Positions 27,689 through 36,785 are shown, numbered from the stretch's first letter. The stretch: DNA of 64,000 bases from JBBROS01 sp965217935 (GCA_965217935.1 OZ244581.1:682001-746000), one strand, 5' to 3'. The notes: generated from the letters alone by a model not told the origin. Numbers and translations: made by a program.

Positions 27689-29563
27689 CTATTCGGCAGC
27701 CTCCTTCGCCGGCAGGCGCAGCGGCTCCATCACCGAGCGATCCACCATCGCGCTGATCGCGTCCAACCGCTCTCCCACCATCGTCTCGTGCTCAAGCAAC
27801 TCCGAGGCGCTCCGGCGCAACAGCGCCTCGTTCATCGACAGGACACGCTGCGACAAGTTGTAAGCCTCATCCACGAGCGTCCGAACCGCGCCGTCAATGC
27901 TTGCCGCCGTATCCTCGCTGTAGCTCCGCGGCGTCACCTCGCGTCCGTTGCTCGGCAGCATCCGGTTGCGCTCAGGCTCATACGCCACCTGCCCCAAGGC
28001 CGGGTCCATCCCGAAACGGACCACCATGCTCCGGGCAATCTCGGTCGTTTTCACCAGATCGTCCGACGCCCCGGTCGAGACCTGCTGGAAAATCAACTGC
28101 TCGGCCGCCCGCCCCGAGAGCAGCACCACCATGCGATGCACCAGCTCGTCGCGGCTCATCAGGAAATGCTCTTCCATCGGCCGCTGCATCGTATAGCCCA
28201 GGGCCGCGATCCCGCGCGGGATGATCGAGATCTTGTGCACCGGGTCCACATCCGGCATGGCCATCGCCGCGATCGCATGGCCCATCTCGTGATGGGCCAC
28301 GATGTCCCGCTCATGCGTGCTCAGCAGCCGGTTCCGCTTCTCCAGGCCCGCGATCAGCCGCTCGATAGCCGCCTCGAAATCCGGCAGCGCCACCGCGTCG
28401 GCGTCGCGCCGGGTCGCGAGCAGGGCCGCCTCGTTCACCAGGTTGGCAAGGTCCGCTCCGGTGAACCCGGGCGTCAGCATCGCCACTGCATCGGCGGCGA
28501 CGCCGGGCGCGAGCGTCACCTTGTCCATGTAAATCTGCAGGATCTGCGCGCGGCCCTTACGGTCCGGCCGGTCGACCAGCACCTGCCGGTCAAACCGCCC
28601 GGGCCGCAGCAGCGCCGGGTCCAGCACCTCCGGCCGGTTGGTCGCGCCGATGATAACGAGCCCGCTGGTCGGGTCGAAGCCGTCCATCTCCGACAGCAAC
28701 TGGTTCAGCGTCTGCTCCTTCTCGTCATGCCCGCCCATCGCCGGCCCGGCCCGAGCGCCGCCCAGCGTGTCGATCTCGTCGATGAAGATGATGGCCGGCG
28801 CCTTCTCCCGCGCCTGCGCGAACATGTCGCGCACGCGGGACGCGCCGACGCCCACGATCATCTCCACGAACTCCGACCCGGAGATGGAGAAGAACGGCAC
28901 GCCGGATTCCCCCGCCACCGCCCGCGCCAGCAACGTCTTGCCGGTGCCGGGCGGGCCGACGAGCAGAACGCCTTTCGGAATGTGCGCGCCCAGGCGGCCA
29001 TACCGCTGCGGCGCCTTGAGGAACTCGACGATCTCCTCAAGCTCGTCTTTCGCCTCGTCCGCCCCGGCCACGTCTATGAACCGCGTTTTGGTGTCGCTTT
29101 CGGAATAGACCTTGGCCTTGCTGCGCCCGATGTTCATCATCCCGCCCATGCCCAGCCCGCCCATCCCGGACGCCATGCGGCGGCTCATGTAGAACCAGAA
29201 CCCCCAGAAAAGGGCGAGCGGCAGGATCCACCCCAGCGCGCTGCTCAACCAACCCGGCGGCGGCGTAGCCGAAAACGTGACGTTGTCCGCGGCAAGCGTC
29301 TTGGCCAGCCCCGGATCAACCCGCACAGTCGTGAACCGGTCGGGCTTGCCTTGCCCGGCATCCTTGATCTTGCCCTCGATGCGGTCGCGGCTGACGACGA
29401 GGTTATCGAGCTTGCCGGCATGGAGCATCGCCTCGAATTGGCTGTAGGGGAGCGTCTGCTCGCCGCCCGGATTCGAGCCGAAATAATCCTGGATCGCCAG
29501 CAGCCCAAGTACCGCCGCCAGGACATAGTAGAATTGAAAATGATTTTCCCGTTTAACCGGCAT
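27689..29563 (-). CDS. ftsH: ATP-dependent zinc metalloprotease FtsH
   Basis: 624 aa from the ATG at 29561-29563, behind a GGAGGGACC Shine-Dalgarno; the frame extends upstream without support. Two N-terminal membrane helices (YYVLAAVLGLLAIQDYF and LGWILPLALFWGFWFY) flank a periplasmic domain. The AAA+ module has Walker A GPPGTGKT near residue 205, Walker B IIFIDEID and the second region of homology ATNRPEVLDPALLRPGRFDR. The zinc site HEMGH is near residue 427. It degrades misfolded membrane proteins and short-lived regulators. The C-terminus is shorter than in the housekeeping type, so this may be a second copy. Confidence 0.96.
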   Translation of the reverse strand: MPVKRENHFQFYYVLAAVLGLLAIQDYFGSNPGGEQTLPYSQFEAMLHAGKLDNLVVSRDRIEGKIKDAGQGKPDRFTTVRVDPGLAKTLAADNVTFSATPPPGWLSSALGWILPLALFWGFWFYMSRRMASGMGGLGMGGMMNIGRSKAKVYSESDTKTRFIDVAGADEAKDELEEIVEFLKAPQRYGRLGAHIPKGVLLVGPPGTGKTLLARAVAGESGVPFFSISGSEFVEMIVGVGASRVRDMFAQAREKAPAIIFIDEIDTLGGARAGPAMGGHDEKEQTLNQLLSEMDGFDPTSGLVIIGATNRPEVLDPALLRPGRFDRQVLVDRPDRKGRAQILQIYMDKVTLAPGVAADAVAMLTPGFTGADLANLVNEAALLATRRDADAVALPDFEAAIERLIAGLEKRNRLLSTHERDIVAHHEMGHAIAAMAMPDVDPVHKISIIPRGIAALGYTMQRPMEEHFLMSRDELVHRMVVLLSGRAAEQLIFQQVSTGASDDLVKTTEIARSMVVRFGMDPALGQVAYEPERNRMLPSNGREVTPRSYSEDTAASIDGAVRTLVDEAYNLSQRVLSMNEALLRRSASELLEHETMVGERLDAISAMVDRSVMEPLRLPAKEAAE

Positions 29564-29684
29564 AAGGTCCCTCCTCAGGCGCGCAACGCATCGCTCGAAC
29601 ATGACATTCGGAGCGCGTCGAAGTTCCACAAGGCGGGCGCGTAGGCGGCGCAAGCGACCGTGACAGGCCGCAAGCGCCACGCGG

Positions 29685-30083
29685 TCAGGAGAGGTGCTTC
29701 GTAATCTCCTGCGCCGAATGGTTGGTGTAGTCCTTGGACAAGGTGAAGACGACGCTGCCCTCCACGGACTTGTGCATCGCGTCGCGAATCTGCCCCAGCG
29801 TCTGCGGATCGGCGATCAGCACCAAAGATTCATACTTGCCGGCATGGTGCATCTTATACAGCGTCTCCGCCAGCTGCTTGGCAAACGTCGCCTCGTCGGT
29901 CTGCTTCGGCGTCTGGTCCTCCGGGCGGGAGCCGGACGGGCCTTCAGCCGCCAGGTCATGCGGGGTGACGCGGCGCTCCTCGTGCAGGTCAACCCCGTCG
30001 CCATGCGCCTTGTTGCGCAGCAGGATCGCCTTCCCGCCATCCGCCACAACGACCAACGCATCGGTCGGAATCTGCTTCGCCAT
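29685..30083 (-). CDS. Host attachment family protein (baeRF-like)
   Basis: 132 aa. LVVVADGGKAILLRNKA near residue 10 and the C-terminal KYESLVLIADPQTLGQIR followed by TLSKDYTNHSAQEITKHL match the family named for a protein required for attachment to host cells. The fold is related to release-factor-like (eRF1 domain 2) proteins; the true role in free-living bacteria is not known. It lies 121 nt upstream of ftsH on the same strand. Confidence 0.85.
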   Translation of the reverse strand: MAKQIPTDALVVVADGGKAILLRNKAHGDGVDLHEERRVTPHDLAAEGPSGSRPEDQTPKQTDEATFAKQLAETLYKMHHAGKYESLVLIADPQTLGQIRDAMHKSVEGSVVFTLSKDYTNHSAQEITKHLS

Positions 30084-30180
30084 GTCGTAAACCTTTCTTG
30101 CATGAAAGCTGGTTCAGCCAGCAGAGCGTAAACCGCCCGCCTGCCGTTAACGCACGGGGGCGAAGGGAGTTGGCTTGCCG

Positions 30181-30939
30181 CTACGTCCCCGTGAACCGCG
30201 CCGCCCGCTTCTCCAGGAACGCCGCCTTGCCCTCGGCATGGTCCGCGGTCAGGAACAAGGCGGCCTGGGTGTCCCGCTCCCATTCGAGCGCCGCGTCCAG
30301 CCCGGCGGCTAGATACTGCTTCGTCATCGCCACCGGCAGCGGCGCCGCGCCGTGGAACGCCCGCGCCCGCTCCAGCGCCGCCGCCAACGCCTCGCCGGGC
30401 GCCGTCACCCGGTCCACCAACCCGATCCGCAGCGCCTCGTCGCCGTCCAGCCGCTCGCCATAAAGCAGCACCTGCCGGGCCCGCCCCTGCCCGACCCGCA
30501 GCGGCAACGTGTGCAGCATCCCGAAATCAGCCACCAGCCCCACTCGTCCGAACCCGGCGGCGAACTGCGCGTCGGCGGCGGCCATGATCGTGTCGCAGCA
30601 CAGCGCGAGCGACAGCCCCGCCCCCACCGCGTAGCCCTCGACCGCGGCCACGACCGGCTTCGAGCTCTTCACCAGCAACCGCACCAGCCGATGCGTCACC
30701 CGGAACCGCTCGCGCCCGGCGGCCAGGTCGGCGGCGTTCATGCCGCTGATGTCGCCTCCCGCGCTGAACACGCCCTCCGCCCCGGTCAGCACGATGGCAC
30801 GCACCCCGGGGTCGCCCTCGATGCGCTCCATCGCGTCGATCAATCCCTGCCGCATCGGCATGGCCAGGGCGTTGCGCCGGGCCGGGTAGTCGAGCGTCAG
30901 CACGGCGGTGGCGCCGTCCCTGGTTTCACGCAGCATCAT
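30181..30939 (-). CDS. Enoyl-CoA hydratase/isomerase
   Basis: 252 aa, crotonase fold. LDYPARRNALAMPMRQGLID at the start, GAEGVFSAGGDISGM near residue 55 (oxyanion hole region), and AAVEGYAVGAGLSLALCCD near 100 (second oxyanion hole Gly). FGRVGLVADFGMLHTLPLRVG has an Asp where crotonases that hydrate often have Glu, so hydratase versus isomerase activity is open. It is the last gene of the six-gene CoA operon; its ATG overlaps the stop of the CoA-transferase B gene (ATGA). Confidence 0.92.
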   Translation of the reverse strand: MMLRETRDGATAVLTLDYPARRNALAMPMRQGLIDAMERIEGDPGVRAIVLTGAEGVFSAGGDISGMNAADLAAGRERFRVTHRLVRLLVKSSKPVVAAVEGYAVGAGLSLALCCDTIMAAADAQFAAGFGRVGLVADFGMLHTLPLRVGQGRARQVLLYGERLDGDEALRIGLVDRVTAPGEALAAALERARAFHGAAPLPVAMTKQYLAAGLDAALEWERDTQAALFLTADHAEGKAAFLEKRAARFTGT

Positions 30940-31577
30940 CGGCGGTCAGCCAGCGTCGCGTCGGTTCGCGCTTGCAGGTCCGCGAACGTGACGCCCGGCG
31001 CCAGGTCCAGCACGGCGAACCCGTCCGGCGTCACCTCCAGCACGGCCATATCCGTATAGACGCGCGCCACCGCGCCCGGCGCCGTCAGCGGGTAGGCGCA
31101 GCGGCGCACGAGCCGTGGCCGCCCGTCCTTGGTGACGTGCCCCATCAAGGCCCACAGCCGCTTGGCCCCCACGGCAAGATCCATGGCGCCGCCCACCGCG
31201 GGCGCGGTGTCGTTCTCGCTGGTCGCCCAATTGGCGATGTCGCCGTTTTCCGCCACCTCGAACGCGCCGAGCACGCACAGGTCGAGATGCCCGCCGCGGA
31301 TCATGGCGAAGCTGTCGGCATGATGCGCGTAGGCGCCGCCGGCAACCAGCGTGACATGCTGCTTCCCGGCATTGATCAGCCACGGGTCGCGAGCGTCGGC
31401 CGCGGGCGCCGGCCCCATCCCGAGCACCCCGTTCTCGCTATGGAACACCACCTCGCGGCCCGGCGGCACCTGGTCGGCAACCAGCGTCGGCATCCCGATC
31501 CCGAGGTTCACGTACCATCCCTCCGGAATGTCCCGCGCCAGGCGGGCGGCCATCTCCACGCGCGAAAGCAAGGCCAT
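30936..31577 (-). CDS. 3-oxoacid CoA-transferase subunit B
   Basis: 213 aa, the usual size of the beta subunit (PcaJ/ScoB/AtoA type). YVNLGIGMPTLVADQVP is near residue 22; the catalytic Glu is in HSENGVLGMGP near residue 47; GGHLDLCVLGAFEVAENGDI and MGGAMDLA-like VGGAMDLAVGAKRLW follow. It moves CoA from a donor acyl-CoA, probably succinyl-CoA, to a 3-oxoacid. It starts 3 nt after subunit A. Confidence 0.92.
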   Translation of the reverse strand: MALLSRVEMAARLARDIPEGWYVNLGIGMPTLVADQVPPGREVVFHSENGVLGMGPAPAADARDPWLINAGKQHVTLVAGGAYAHHADSFAMIRGGHLDLCVLGAFEVAENGDIANWATSENDTAPAVGGAMDLAVGAKRLWALMGHVTKDGRPRLVRRCAYPLTAPGAVARVYTDMAVLEVTPDGFAVLDLAPGVTFADLQARTDATLADRR

Positions 31578-31580
31578 GTG

Positions 31581-32261
31581 TCAGCCCTCCGGGTCGCCGT
31601 GAGGGACATGCAGCACACGGTCGACGAAGATGCCCGGCGTGACCACGCGCTCCGGGTCAAGCGCCCCGAGCTCCGCCATGTGCTGCGTCTGCACAACAGT
31701 CAGCCGGGCGGCGGTGGCCATCACCGGGTTGAAATTGCGCCCGCTGCTGCGGAACACGAGGTTGCCCCATCGGTCCGCCGCCCAGGCCTCGACCAGCGCC
31801 ACATCGCCGTGCAGCGCCTCCTCCAGCACGTACTCGCGCCCGTCGATCACCCGCGTCTCCTTGCCGCGCGCAAGCAGCGTGCCGGCCGCGGTCGCCGTAA
31901 AGAACGCCGGGATGCCGGCCCCGGCCGCGCGCATCCGCTCGGCCAGCGTGCCCTGCGGCACGATCTCAAGCTCGATCCGGCCGGCCTTGTACAACGCCTC
32001 GAACACCACCGACCCGACGCTGCGCGGAAAGGTGCAGATCATCTTACGCACCCGCCCAAGCTCCATCAGCCGCGCAAGCCCCGTCTGTCCAGCCCCGGCG
32101 TTGTTCGCCACGCAGACGAGGCCCGTCGCCCCCTGCTCGATCAAGCCCTCGATCAGCGCATCCGGCTGCCCGACCGACCCGAAGCCGCCGATCAGCACCG
32201 TCGCGCCATCCTCGATCCCGTCCAGCGCCTCGGCCATGCTTTGCACGCGCTTGTCGATCAT
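31581..32261 (-). CDS. 3-oxoacid CoA-transferase subunit A
   Basis: 226 aa, alpha-subunit size. VLIGGFGSVGQPDALIEGL is near residue 21 (the usual GGFG motif), VANNAGAGQTGLARLM follows, and GKETRVIDGREYVLEEALH is in the expected place. It pairs with the downstream B subunit. Its ATG overlaps the stop of the acyl-CoA ligase gene (ATGA). Confidence 0.92.
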   Translation of the reverse strand: MIDKRVQSMAEALDGIEDGATVLIGGFGSVGQPDALIEGLIEQGATGLVCVANNAGAGQTGLARLMELGRVRKMICTFPRSVGSVVFEALYKAGRIELEIVPQGTLAERMRAAGAGIPAFFTATAAGTLLARGKETRVIDGREYVLEEALHGDVALVEAWAADRWGNLVFRSSGRNFNPVMATAARLTVVQTQHMAELGALDPERVVTPGIFVDRVLHVPHGDPEG

Positions 32262-34348
32262 GCCTCCGCCAATTCCATCGCCGCGTCGAGCGCATACGCG
32301 CCCCGGGCAAGCGCCAGCACCGGGTTGAGGTCAAGCGACCGCAGGCGCGGCCCGGCCTGGGCCGCGAACGCCGATAGCCGCGACAGCATCACGGCCAAGG
32401 CGCCCACATCCGCCGCCGGGCGCCCCCTGGCCCCGAGCAGGATCGGCGCCCCACGGATCGAGCGGATCATGCGCTCGGCGACGTCGGGGCCGAACGGGCA
32501 GCGGCGCAAGCTCACATCCTGCAGCACTTCCACAAAGATGCCGCCGAGACCGAACATCGCGACGGGGCCGAACACCGGGTCCTGCTGGATGCCCATGATG
32601 CACTCCACCCCACCGCCGAGCTGCTCGGCGACCAGCACCCCCTCGATACGCGCCCCCGTAACATCCCGACCGCGCCGCATCAGCATTTCGAACCCGGCCC
32701 GCACCGCCGCGTCCCCCTCGATCCCGAGCAGCACCCCGCCGATCTCGGACTTGTGCGGGATATCGGGCGAGAGCACCTTCATCACCACGGCGCCGCCGAA
32801 CCGGGCCGCGGCGCCGGCGGCTTCTGCGGCGCTCGCGCAGACGGCTTCCGGGGCGCTCTCGATGCCGGCCAGGGCCAGCAGGCGTTTCGCCTCCGCCTCG
32901 CTCGGCGTCCGGGCTGGCAGAACGACGGGCGGCAGCGCCGGCGCCGCCCCCGCCTCCTCCCGCGAGAACGCGGCCCCGAACCGCCCCATCGCCTCGATCG
33001 CCACGACGGCGCGGGTCGGGTCCTCCATCACCACGTAGCCGTCCGCCTCGTAGTCCCGCACCTGCTCCGCCCGCGCCACGACGGACAGCACGTAGAGCCG
33101 GTCCGGATGCCGCTCGCGCACCGCCCGCAACTGCTGCCGCAACTTGGGCGCGATGCTCGGCGAGGCGCCAACCTGGGTGAAGAAGCTGAGCACGGAGGCG
33201 TAGCAGCCATCCTCGACCATGCTGTCCATGAAGCGCCCGACCAGCGAGATATCGTTGAACGCCTGCGCCGTGCAATCCACCGGGTTGCGCGGCGCGGCGA
33301 ACGGCAGCATCGCCTTGAGCCGGGCCTGCGCCGCCTCCGGCATGGGCGGCAACTCGAGGCTGATCCTCTCCGCCGCGTCCGAGATCAGCACCCCCGCCCC
33401 GCCGCTGATGGTGATCACGCCCAGGGTGTTGCGCACGGGATAGATGCGCTTCGTCGCCGTCATGGCGATGTCCAGCATCTCCTCCGTCGTCCGCGCCCGC
33501 ACCACCCCGAACTCCGCCAGCACCGCCTCCGTCACCGCGTCGTTGCCCGCGATGGACGCGGTATGGCTGCGCGCCGCGTCCGCCCCCACGGCGCTCGTGC
33601 CCACCTTCATCATCACCACCGGCTTCCGCGCCCGCCGCGCGGTCTCCAGGGCCGCAAGGAAACTGTCCGCCTCGCGGATGCCCTCGGCATAGGCGGCGAT
33701 CACGTCCGTCTCCGGGTCCTCCGCCAGCCAGCCGATCACGTCGCCGATGGTCACGTCCGCCTCGTTGCCGGTGGTGACGCAGATGGGCGTGCCGATGCCC
33801 CGGTTGCGCGCGATGGCGAACAGGTGCGTGCCGTACGCCCCGCTCTGGCTCGCGATCCCCACCCGGCCCGGCGCCGGCCAGCCGCTCTCCAGGCTGCTGG
33901 AGAAAATCGGGTAGAACCCGGCCCGCGCGTTGAACAGCCCGAGGCAGTTCGGCCCCACCAGCCGCATCCCATGCCGCCGCGCCGCCTGCATCATCCGCGC
34001 CTGCGCCTCGCCCCCCGCCGCGTCCATCTCCGCGAACCCGGCGGTGAACACGATGGCGCTCTTGGTCCCCCGCGCCCCCAAATCGTCGACCGCCTGGATC
34101 GCGAGCGCGGCCGGAACGGCGATGATGGCCGTCTCCGGCGCTTCTGGAAGCTCGGCCACCGACGCATAGGCGCGCAGCCCCTGCACCTCGGCCCGGTTCG
34201 GGTTCACCGGCAGGATCGCGCCCTGGAACCGCTGCTTCAGCATATAGTCGATCGGCCGCCCGCCGATCCGCGTCGGGTCGGCGCTGGCCCCCAGCACGGC
34301 CACGCTCCGCGGCTGCAACAGGCTGTCGAGGCTGGCGAACCGGCTCAC
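32258..34348 (-). CDS. NDP-forming acyl-CoA synthetase (acetate--CoA ligase family protein)
   Basis: 696 aa from a GTG that overlaps the thiolase stop (GTGA); the frame runs further upstream but VSRFASLDSLLQPRSVAVLG is the family N-terminus. Order: CoA-binding Rossmann domain (SVAVLGASADPTRIGGRP near residue 15), succinyl-CoA-ligase-like domains with SHTASIAGND carrying the phospho-His near residue 253, then an ATP-grasp domain from about 480 (KVLSPDIPHKSEIGGVLLG). It makes or cleaves an acyl-CoA with ATP/ADP. The organic acid is unknown. Confidence 0.93.
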   Translation of the reverse strand: MSRFASLDSLLQPRSVAVLGASADPTRIGGRPIDYMLKQRFQGAILPVNPNRAEVQGLRAYASVAELPEAPETAIIAVPAALAIQAVDDLGARGTKSAIVFTAGFAEMDAAGGEAQARMMQAARRHGMRLVGPNCLGLFNARAGFYPIFSSSLESGWPAPGRVGIASQSGAYGTHLFAIARNRGIGTPICVTTGNEADVTIGDVIGWLAEDPETDVIAAYAEGIREADSFLAALETARRARKPVVMMKVGTSAVGADAARSHTASIAGNDAVTEAVLAEFGVVRARTTEEMLDIAMTATKRIYPVRNTLGVITISGGAGVLISDAAERISLELPPMPEAAQARLKAMLPFAAPRNPVDCTAQAFNDISLVGRFMDSMVEDGCYASVLSFFTQVGASPSIAPKLRQQLRAVRERHPDRLYVLSVVARAEQVRDYEADGYVVMEDPTRAVVAIEAMGRFGAAFSREEAGAAPALPPVVLPARTPSEAEAKRLLALAGIESAPEAVCASAAEAAGAAARFGGAVVMKVLSPDIPHKSEIGGVLLGIEGDAAVRAGFEMLMRRGRDVTGARIEGVLVAEQLGGGVECIMGIQQDPVFGPVAMFGLGGIFVEVLQDVSLRRCPFGPDVAERMIRSIRGAPILLGARGRPAADVGALAVMLSRLSAFAAQAGPRLRSLDLNPVLALARGAYALDAAMELAEA

Positions 34349-35484
34349 ACAGTTGTGCCGAGGATGGCGGTGCACTGGCTGCTGAGCGTCCCGCCGTTGC
34401 CGTGCACCAGCGCCAGCTCCAGCCCTGGCGCCTGCCGCTCCCCGGCATCGCCGCGAAGCTGCGTCACCGCCTCGATAATGAGGAACATGCCGTACATGCC
34501 CGGATGCACGCACGACAGGCCGCCGCCGTTCGTATTGACCGCGAGCCGCCCGCCGGGAGCAATCGCCCCGCCCTGCACGAACCGCCCCCCTTCCCCCTTC
34601 GGGCAGAACCCGAGGTCCTCCAGGAACAGGATCGTGTTGATGGTGAAGGCGTCGTACAGCATCGCGAGCTTGATGTCCGCGGGCGTCGCCTCCGCCATCG
34701 CGTAGGCCCGCGCCCCGCTCTCGGAAGCCGCCGTGATCACCAGGTCGGGCATGCACATCACCGCCCGGTGCCACCCCGCCGTCGCCGCCCCCAGCATATA
34801 GACGGGCTTATGCGGCAAGTCCCGCGCCCGGTCGGCGCGCACCAGCACGCACGCCCCGCCGCCGTCGGTCACCAGGCAGCAATCGCGCGTCGTCAACGGG
34901 TCGCTGATCATCCGCGCCCCGAGCACGTCGTCGATGGACAGCGGCCCGCGCGCGAAGGCGTCCGGGTTCAGGTTGGCCCAGCCGCGGGCGGCAACCGCCA
35001 CCTCCGCCAGCATCTCCCGCGTCGTGCCGAACTCGTGCATGTGCCGGCTCGCGGCCAGCGCGTAGGCGGTGATCGGGTGCCGCGGCTTATACGGCGCCTC
35101 GTGCGGCTGCGGCTCGCTCATGGACACGAGACGCCCGCCGGCGGTCCGCTGGTTGCTGCCGTAGCAGATCAGCGCCGCGTCGCACTGCCCGGCCGCTAGC
35201 GCCATCGATGCGCTCAACAAATGCGCCTCGAAACTCGACCCGCCAATATTGGTGCCGTCCTGATACCGCGGCTTCAGGCCAAGATACTCCGACACGCTCA
35301 ACGTCGGGAACGCATGAGTGCTGGTGGCCGCGAACACCCCGTCGATCTCGCCCAGCGTCAACCCGGCGTCCTTGACGGCGGCCAGCGCCGCCTCCGCCAT
35401 CAGCTCGGTCGCGGTCCGCCCCGGCGCCTCCCCGCACCCGGCGCTGCCGATCCCCACGATGGCCGCTTTCCCGCGCAGGCTCAT
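34345..35484 (-). CDS. Thiolase family protein (SCP-x-like)
   Basis: 379 aa from the ATG at 35482-35484, overlapping the OB-fold gene stop (ATGA). AAIVGIGSAGCGEAPG starts the thiolase fold; NIGGSSFEAHLLSAS has Ser where biosynthetic thiolases have the acyl-accepting Cys, a pattern seen in SCP-x/Ltp2-type members. NTNGGGLSCVHPGMYGMF holds the catalytic His near residue 335, and LALVHGNGGTLSSQC is near the end. Such proteins next to OB-fold partners include acyl-CoA aldolases as well as true thiolases, so the reaction is open. Confidence 0.9.
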   Translation of the reverse strand: MSLRGKAAIVGIGSAGCGEAPGRTATELMAEAALAAVKDAGLTLGEIDGVFAATSTHAFPTLSVSEYLGLKPRYQDGTNIGGSSFEAHLLSASMALAAGQCDAALICYGSNQRTAGGRLVSMSEPQPHEAPYKPRHPITAYALAASRHMHEFGTTREMLAEVAVAARGWANLNPDAFARGPLSIDDVLGARMISDPLTTRDCCLVTDGGGACVLVRADRARDLPHKPVYMLGAATAGWHRAVMCMPDLVITAASESGARAYAMAEATPADIKLAMLYDAFTINTILFLEDLGFCPKGEGGRFVQGGAIAPGGRLAVNTNGGGLSCVHPGMYGMFLIIEAVTQLRGDAGERQAPGLELALVHGNGGTLSSQCTAILGTTV

Positions 35485-35837
35485 GCCGCATCCTCCGGCA
35501 CGAACGCCACGAGCGGGGCGCCGCCCTCCTCGACGATCCGCGCCCGCACCTTTGTTCCGATCGGCACGGTCTCCACCCCCTCGATCCGCGTCATCATCCG
35601 CGGCCCCTCCTCGAGATCGACCAGCGCCAGGTTGTAGGTCGCCTCGCGCCCGCGGTTGACGGTGATGGCATACACGGTGGCCAGCCCCGAGGCTTCGACC
35701 CATTCGAGGTCCTGCTCGCCCGTGCCGGGCACGGCGACCCGAGGGTAGAAGACGTGCTGCCCGCTGGACCGGCTGCGCTGGATCATGAAACGCCTGTCGC
35801 GCAGGAAGGCGCGGTATTCGGCTTCTGGTCCGTCCAT
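35481..35837 (-). CDS. OB-fold (DUF35-type) partner protein lacking the zinc cysteines
   Basis: 118 aa from the ATG at 35835-35837, behind GGGAGCGAACG. The N-terminal helix EYRAFLRDRRFMIQRSRSSG leads to the usual zinc-ribbon position, but the four Cys are absent (SSGQHVFYPRVAVPGTGEQ instead). The OB-fold follows: GLATVYAITVNRGREATYNL and GPRMMTRIEGVETVPIGTKV. These proteins form complexes with SCP-x-like thiolases; here the thiolase gene is directly downstream with an ATGA overlap. First gene of the six-gene CoA operon. Confidence 0.85.
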   Translation of the reverse strand: MDGPEAEYRAFLRDRRFMIQRSRSSGQHVFYPRVAVPGTGEQDLEWVEASGLATVYAITVNRGREATYNLALVDLEEGPRMMTRIEGVETVPIGTKVRARIVEEGGAPLVAFVPEDAA

Positions 35838-35936
35838 TCGTTCGCTCCCGCTCTCGTTGCCCGCGATCATGCGTCCGGGACAACGGGCGGGCAAGTCACG
35901 CGATCGCGGCGCCCGGCCCGTTTCAGCTCACCGGGA

Positions 35937-36590
35937 TCAATGCCGGAAGATGTCGGGGTCCTCGTAGCCGAGCAAATCGAGCCGGCACCGGGCGGGCAGG
36001 AAGTCGAAGCAGGCTTGCGCCAGCTCCCGCCGCCCCTCGCGCTCAAGCAGGGCCTCGAGCTTGGCCCACAGCTTGTGCAGATAGAGCACGTCGGAGGCGG
36101 CATAGGCCATCTGCTCCGGGCTGAGTTCCGGCGCCCCCCAATCCGACGTCTGCTGCTGCTTCGAGATCTCGACCCCCACCAGCTCGCGGCACAGATCCTT
36201 CAGCCCATGCCGGTCGGTGAACGTCCGCACCAGCTTGGCCGCGATCTTGGTGCAGCGGACCGGTGCAACCGTAACGCCCAGCGCCCGTTGCAGCACGGCC
36301 ACGTCGAACCGGGCGAAATGCATCAGCTTCGTCACCGCCGGGTCGGCCATCAGCTGGGCCAGGTTCGGCGCGTCATAGCCGCGCCCGCCTAGCGAGACCG
36401 GAACAAGCTGCACCAGGTGCGCCACCCCGTCGCCCGCCGACATCTGCACCAGGCACAGCCGGTCCCGATGCGGGTTCAGCCCCATCGTCTCGGTATCCAC
36501 CGCCACCACCGGCCCGAGCGAGAGCCTCTCGGGCAAGTCATGCTTGTGCAGATGGATGGTGCCGTTCTGCTGAAATTGCGTCACTGCCAT
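35937..36590 (-). CDS. Ribonuclease D family 3'-5' exonuclease, short form
   Basis: 217 aa, DEDDy exonuclease domain only, without the HRDC domains of full RNase D. Motif I VVAVDTETMGLNP near residue 30, motif II KLMHFARFDVAVLQ near 90, motif III QMAYAASDVLYLHKLW near 161 with the Tyr and Asp. This compact form is common in alphaproteobacteria and is expected to trim structured RNA 3' ends. It sits just upstream, in window coordinates, of the tRNA-Leu gene. Confidence 0.92.
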   Translation of the reverse strand: MAVTQFQQNGTIHLHKHDLPERLSLGPVVAVDTETMGLNPHRDRLCLVQMSAGDGVAHLVQLVPVSLGGRGYDAPNLAQLMADPAVTKLMHFARFDVAVLQRALGVTVAPVRCTKIAAKLVRTFTDRHGLKDLCRELVGVEISKQQQTSDWGAPELSPEQMAYAASDVLYLHKLWAKLEALLEREGRRELAQACFDFLPARCRLDLLGYEDPDIFRH

Positions 36591-36598
36591 GGAAATTT

Positions 36599-36685
36599 TG
36601 GTGCCCAGGAAAAGACTCGAACTTTCACGACCTTACGGCCACAGGTACCTGAAACCTGCGCGTCTACCAATTCCGCCACCTGGGC
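36599..36685 (-). tRNA. tRNA-Leu (anticodon CAG)
   Basis: 87 nt with encoded CCA (36599-36601). Read on the minus strand: acceptor GCCCAGG / CCTGGGC, D-loop GGAATTGGTAGACGC, anticodon stem CAGGT / ACCTG around TTCAGGT (anticodon CAG), a long variable arm TGGCCGTAAGGTCGT typical of Leu, and the T-loop TTCGAGT. Confidence 0.96.
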
Positions 36686-36704
36686 ACGTGTCCGGTGGAG
36701 CGCG

Positions 36705-36733
36705 GACGTAGCGCCCGGGTCTGGCGCCGTCAA
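36705..36733 (-). promoter_or_regulatory. Candidate promoter of tRNA-Leu
   Basis: On the minus strand TTGACG (36733-36728), 17-nt spacer, TACGTC (36710-36705), 19 nt before the mature tRNA. It is close to the tRNA-Glu promoter in both hexamers, which supports both calls. Confidence 0.58.
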
Positions 36734-36748
36734 GCTACGGAAACGCTG

Positions 36749-36785
36749 GATAGCGCCTTAGTTTGAATTTCTGCAGATGTTGGAA
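36749..36785 (+). repeat. IS-end-like motif, copy 1
   Basis: Shares 30 of 36 positions with 47311-47346, including the exact blocks GCGCCT and AGTTTGAAT. Both copies lie to the left of a low-GC GNAT gene. Confidence 0.65.

Noticed and set aside
30972..34705. Two long plus-strand frames of about 690 and 650 codons
   Set aside because: Antisense of the CoA-transferase, acyl-CoA ligase and thiolase genes; Arg/His/Pro-rich with no domain.
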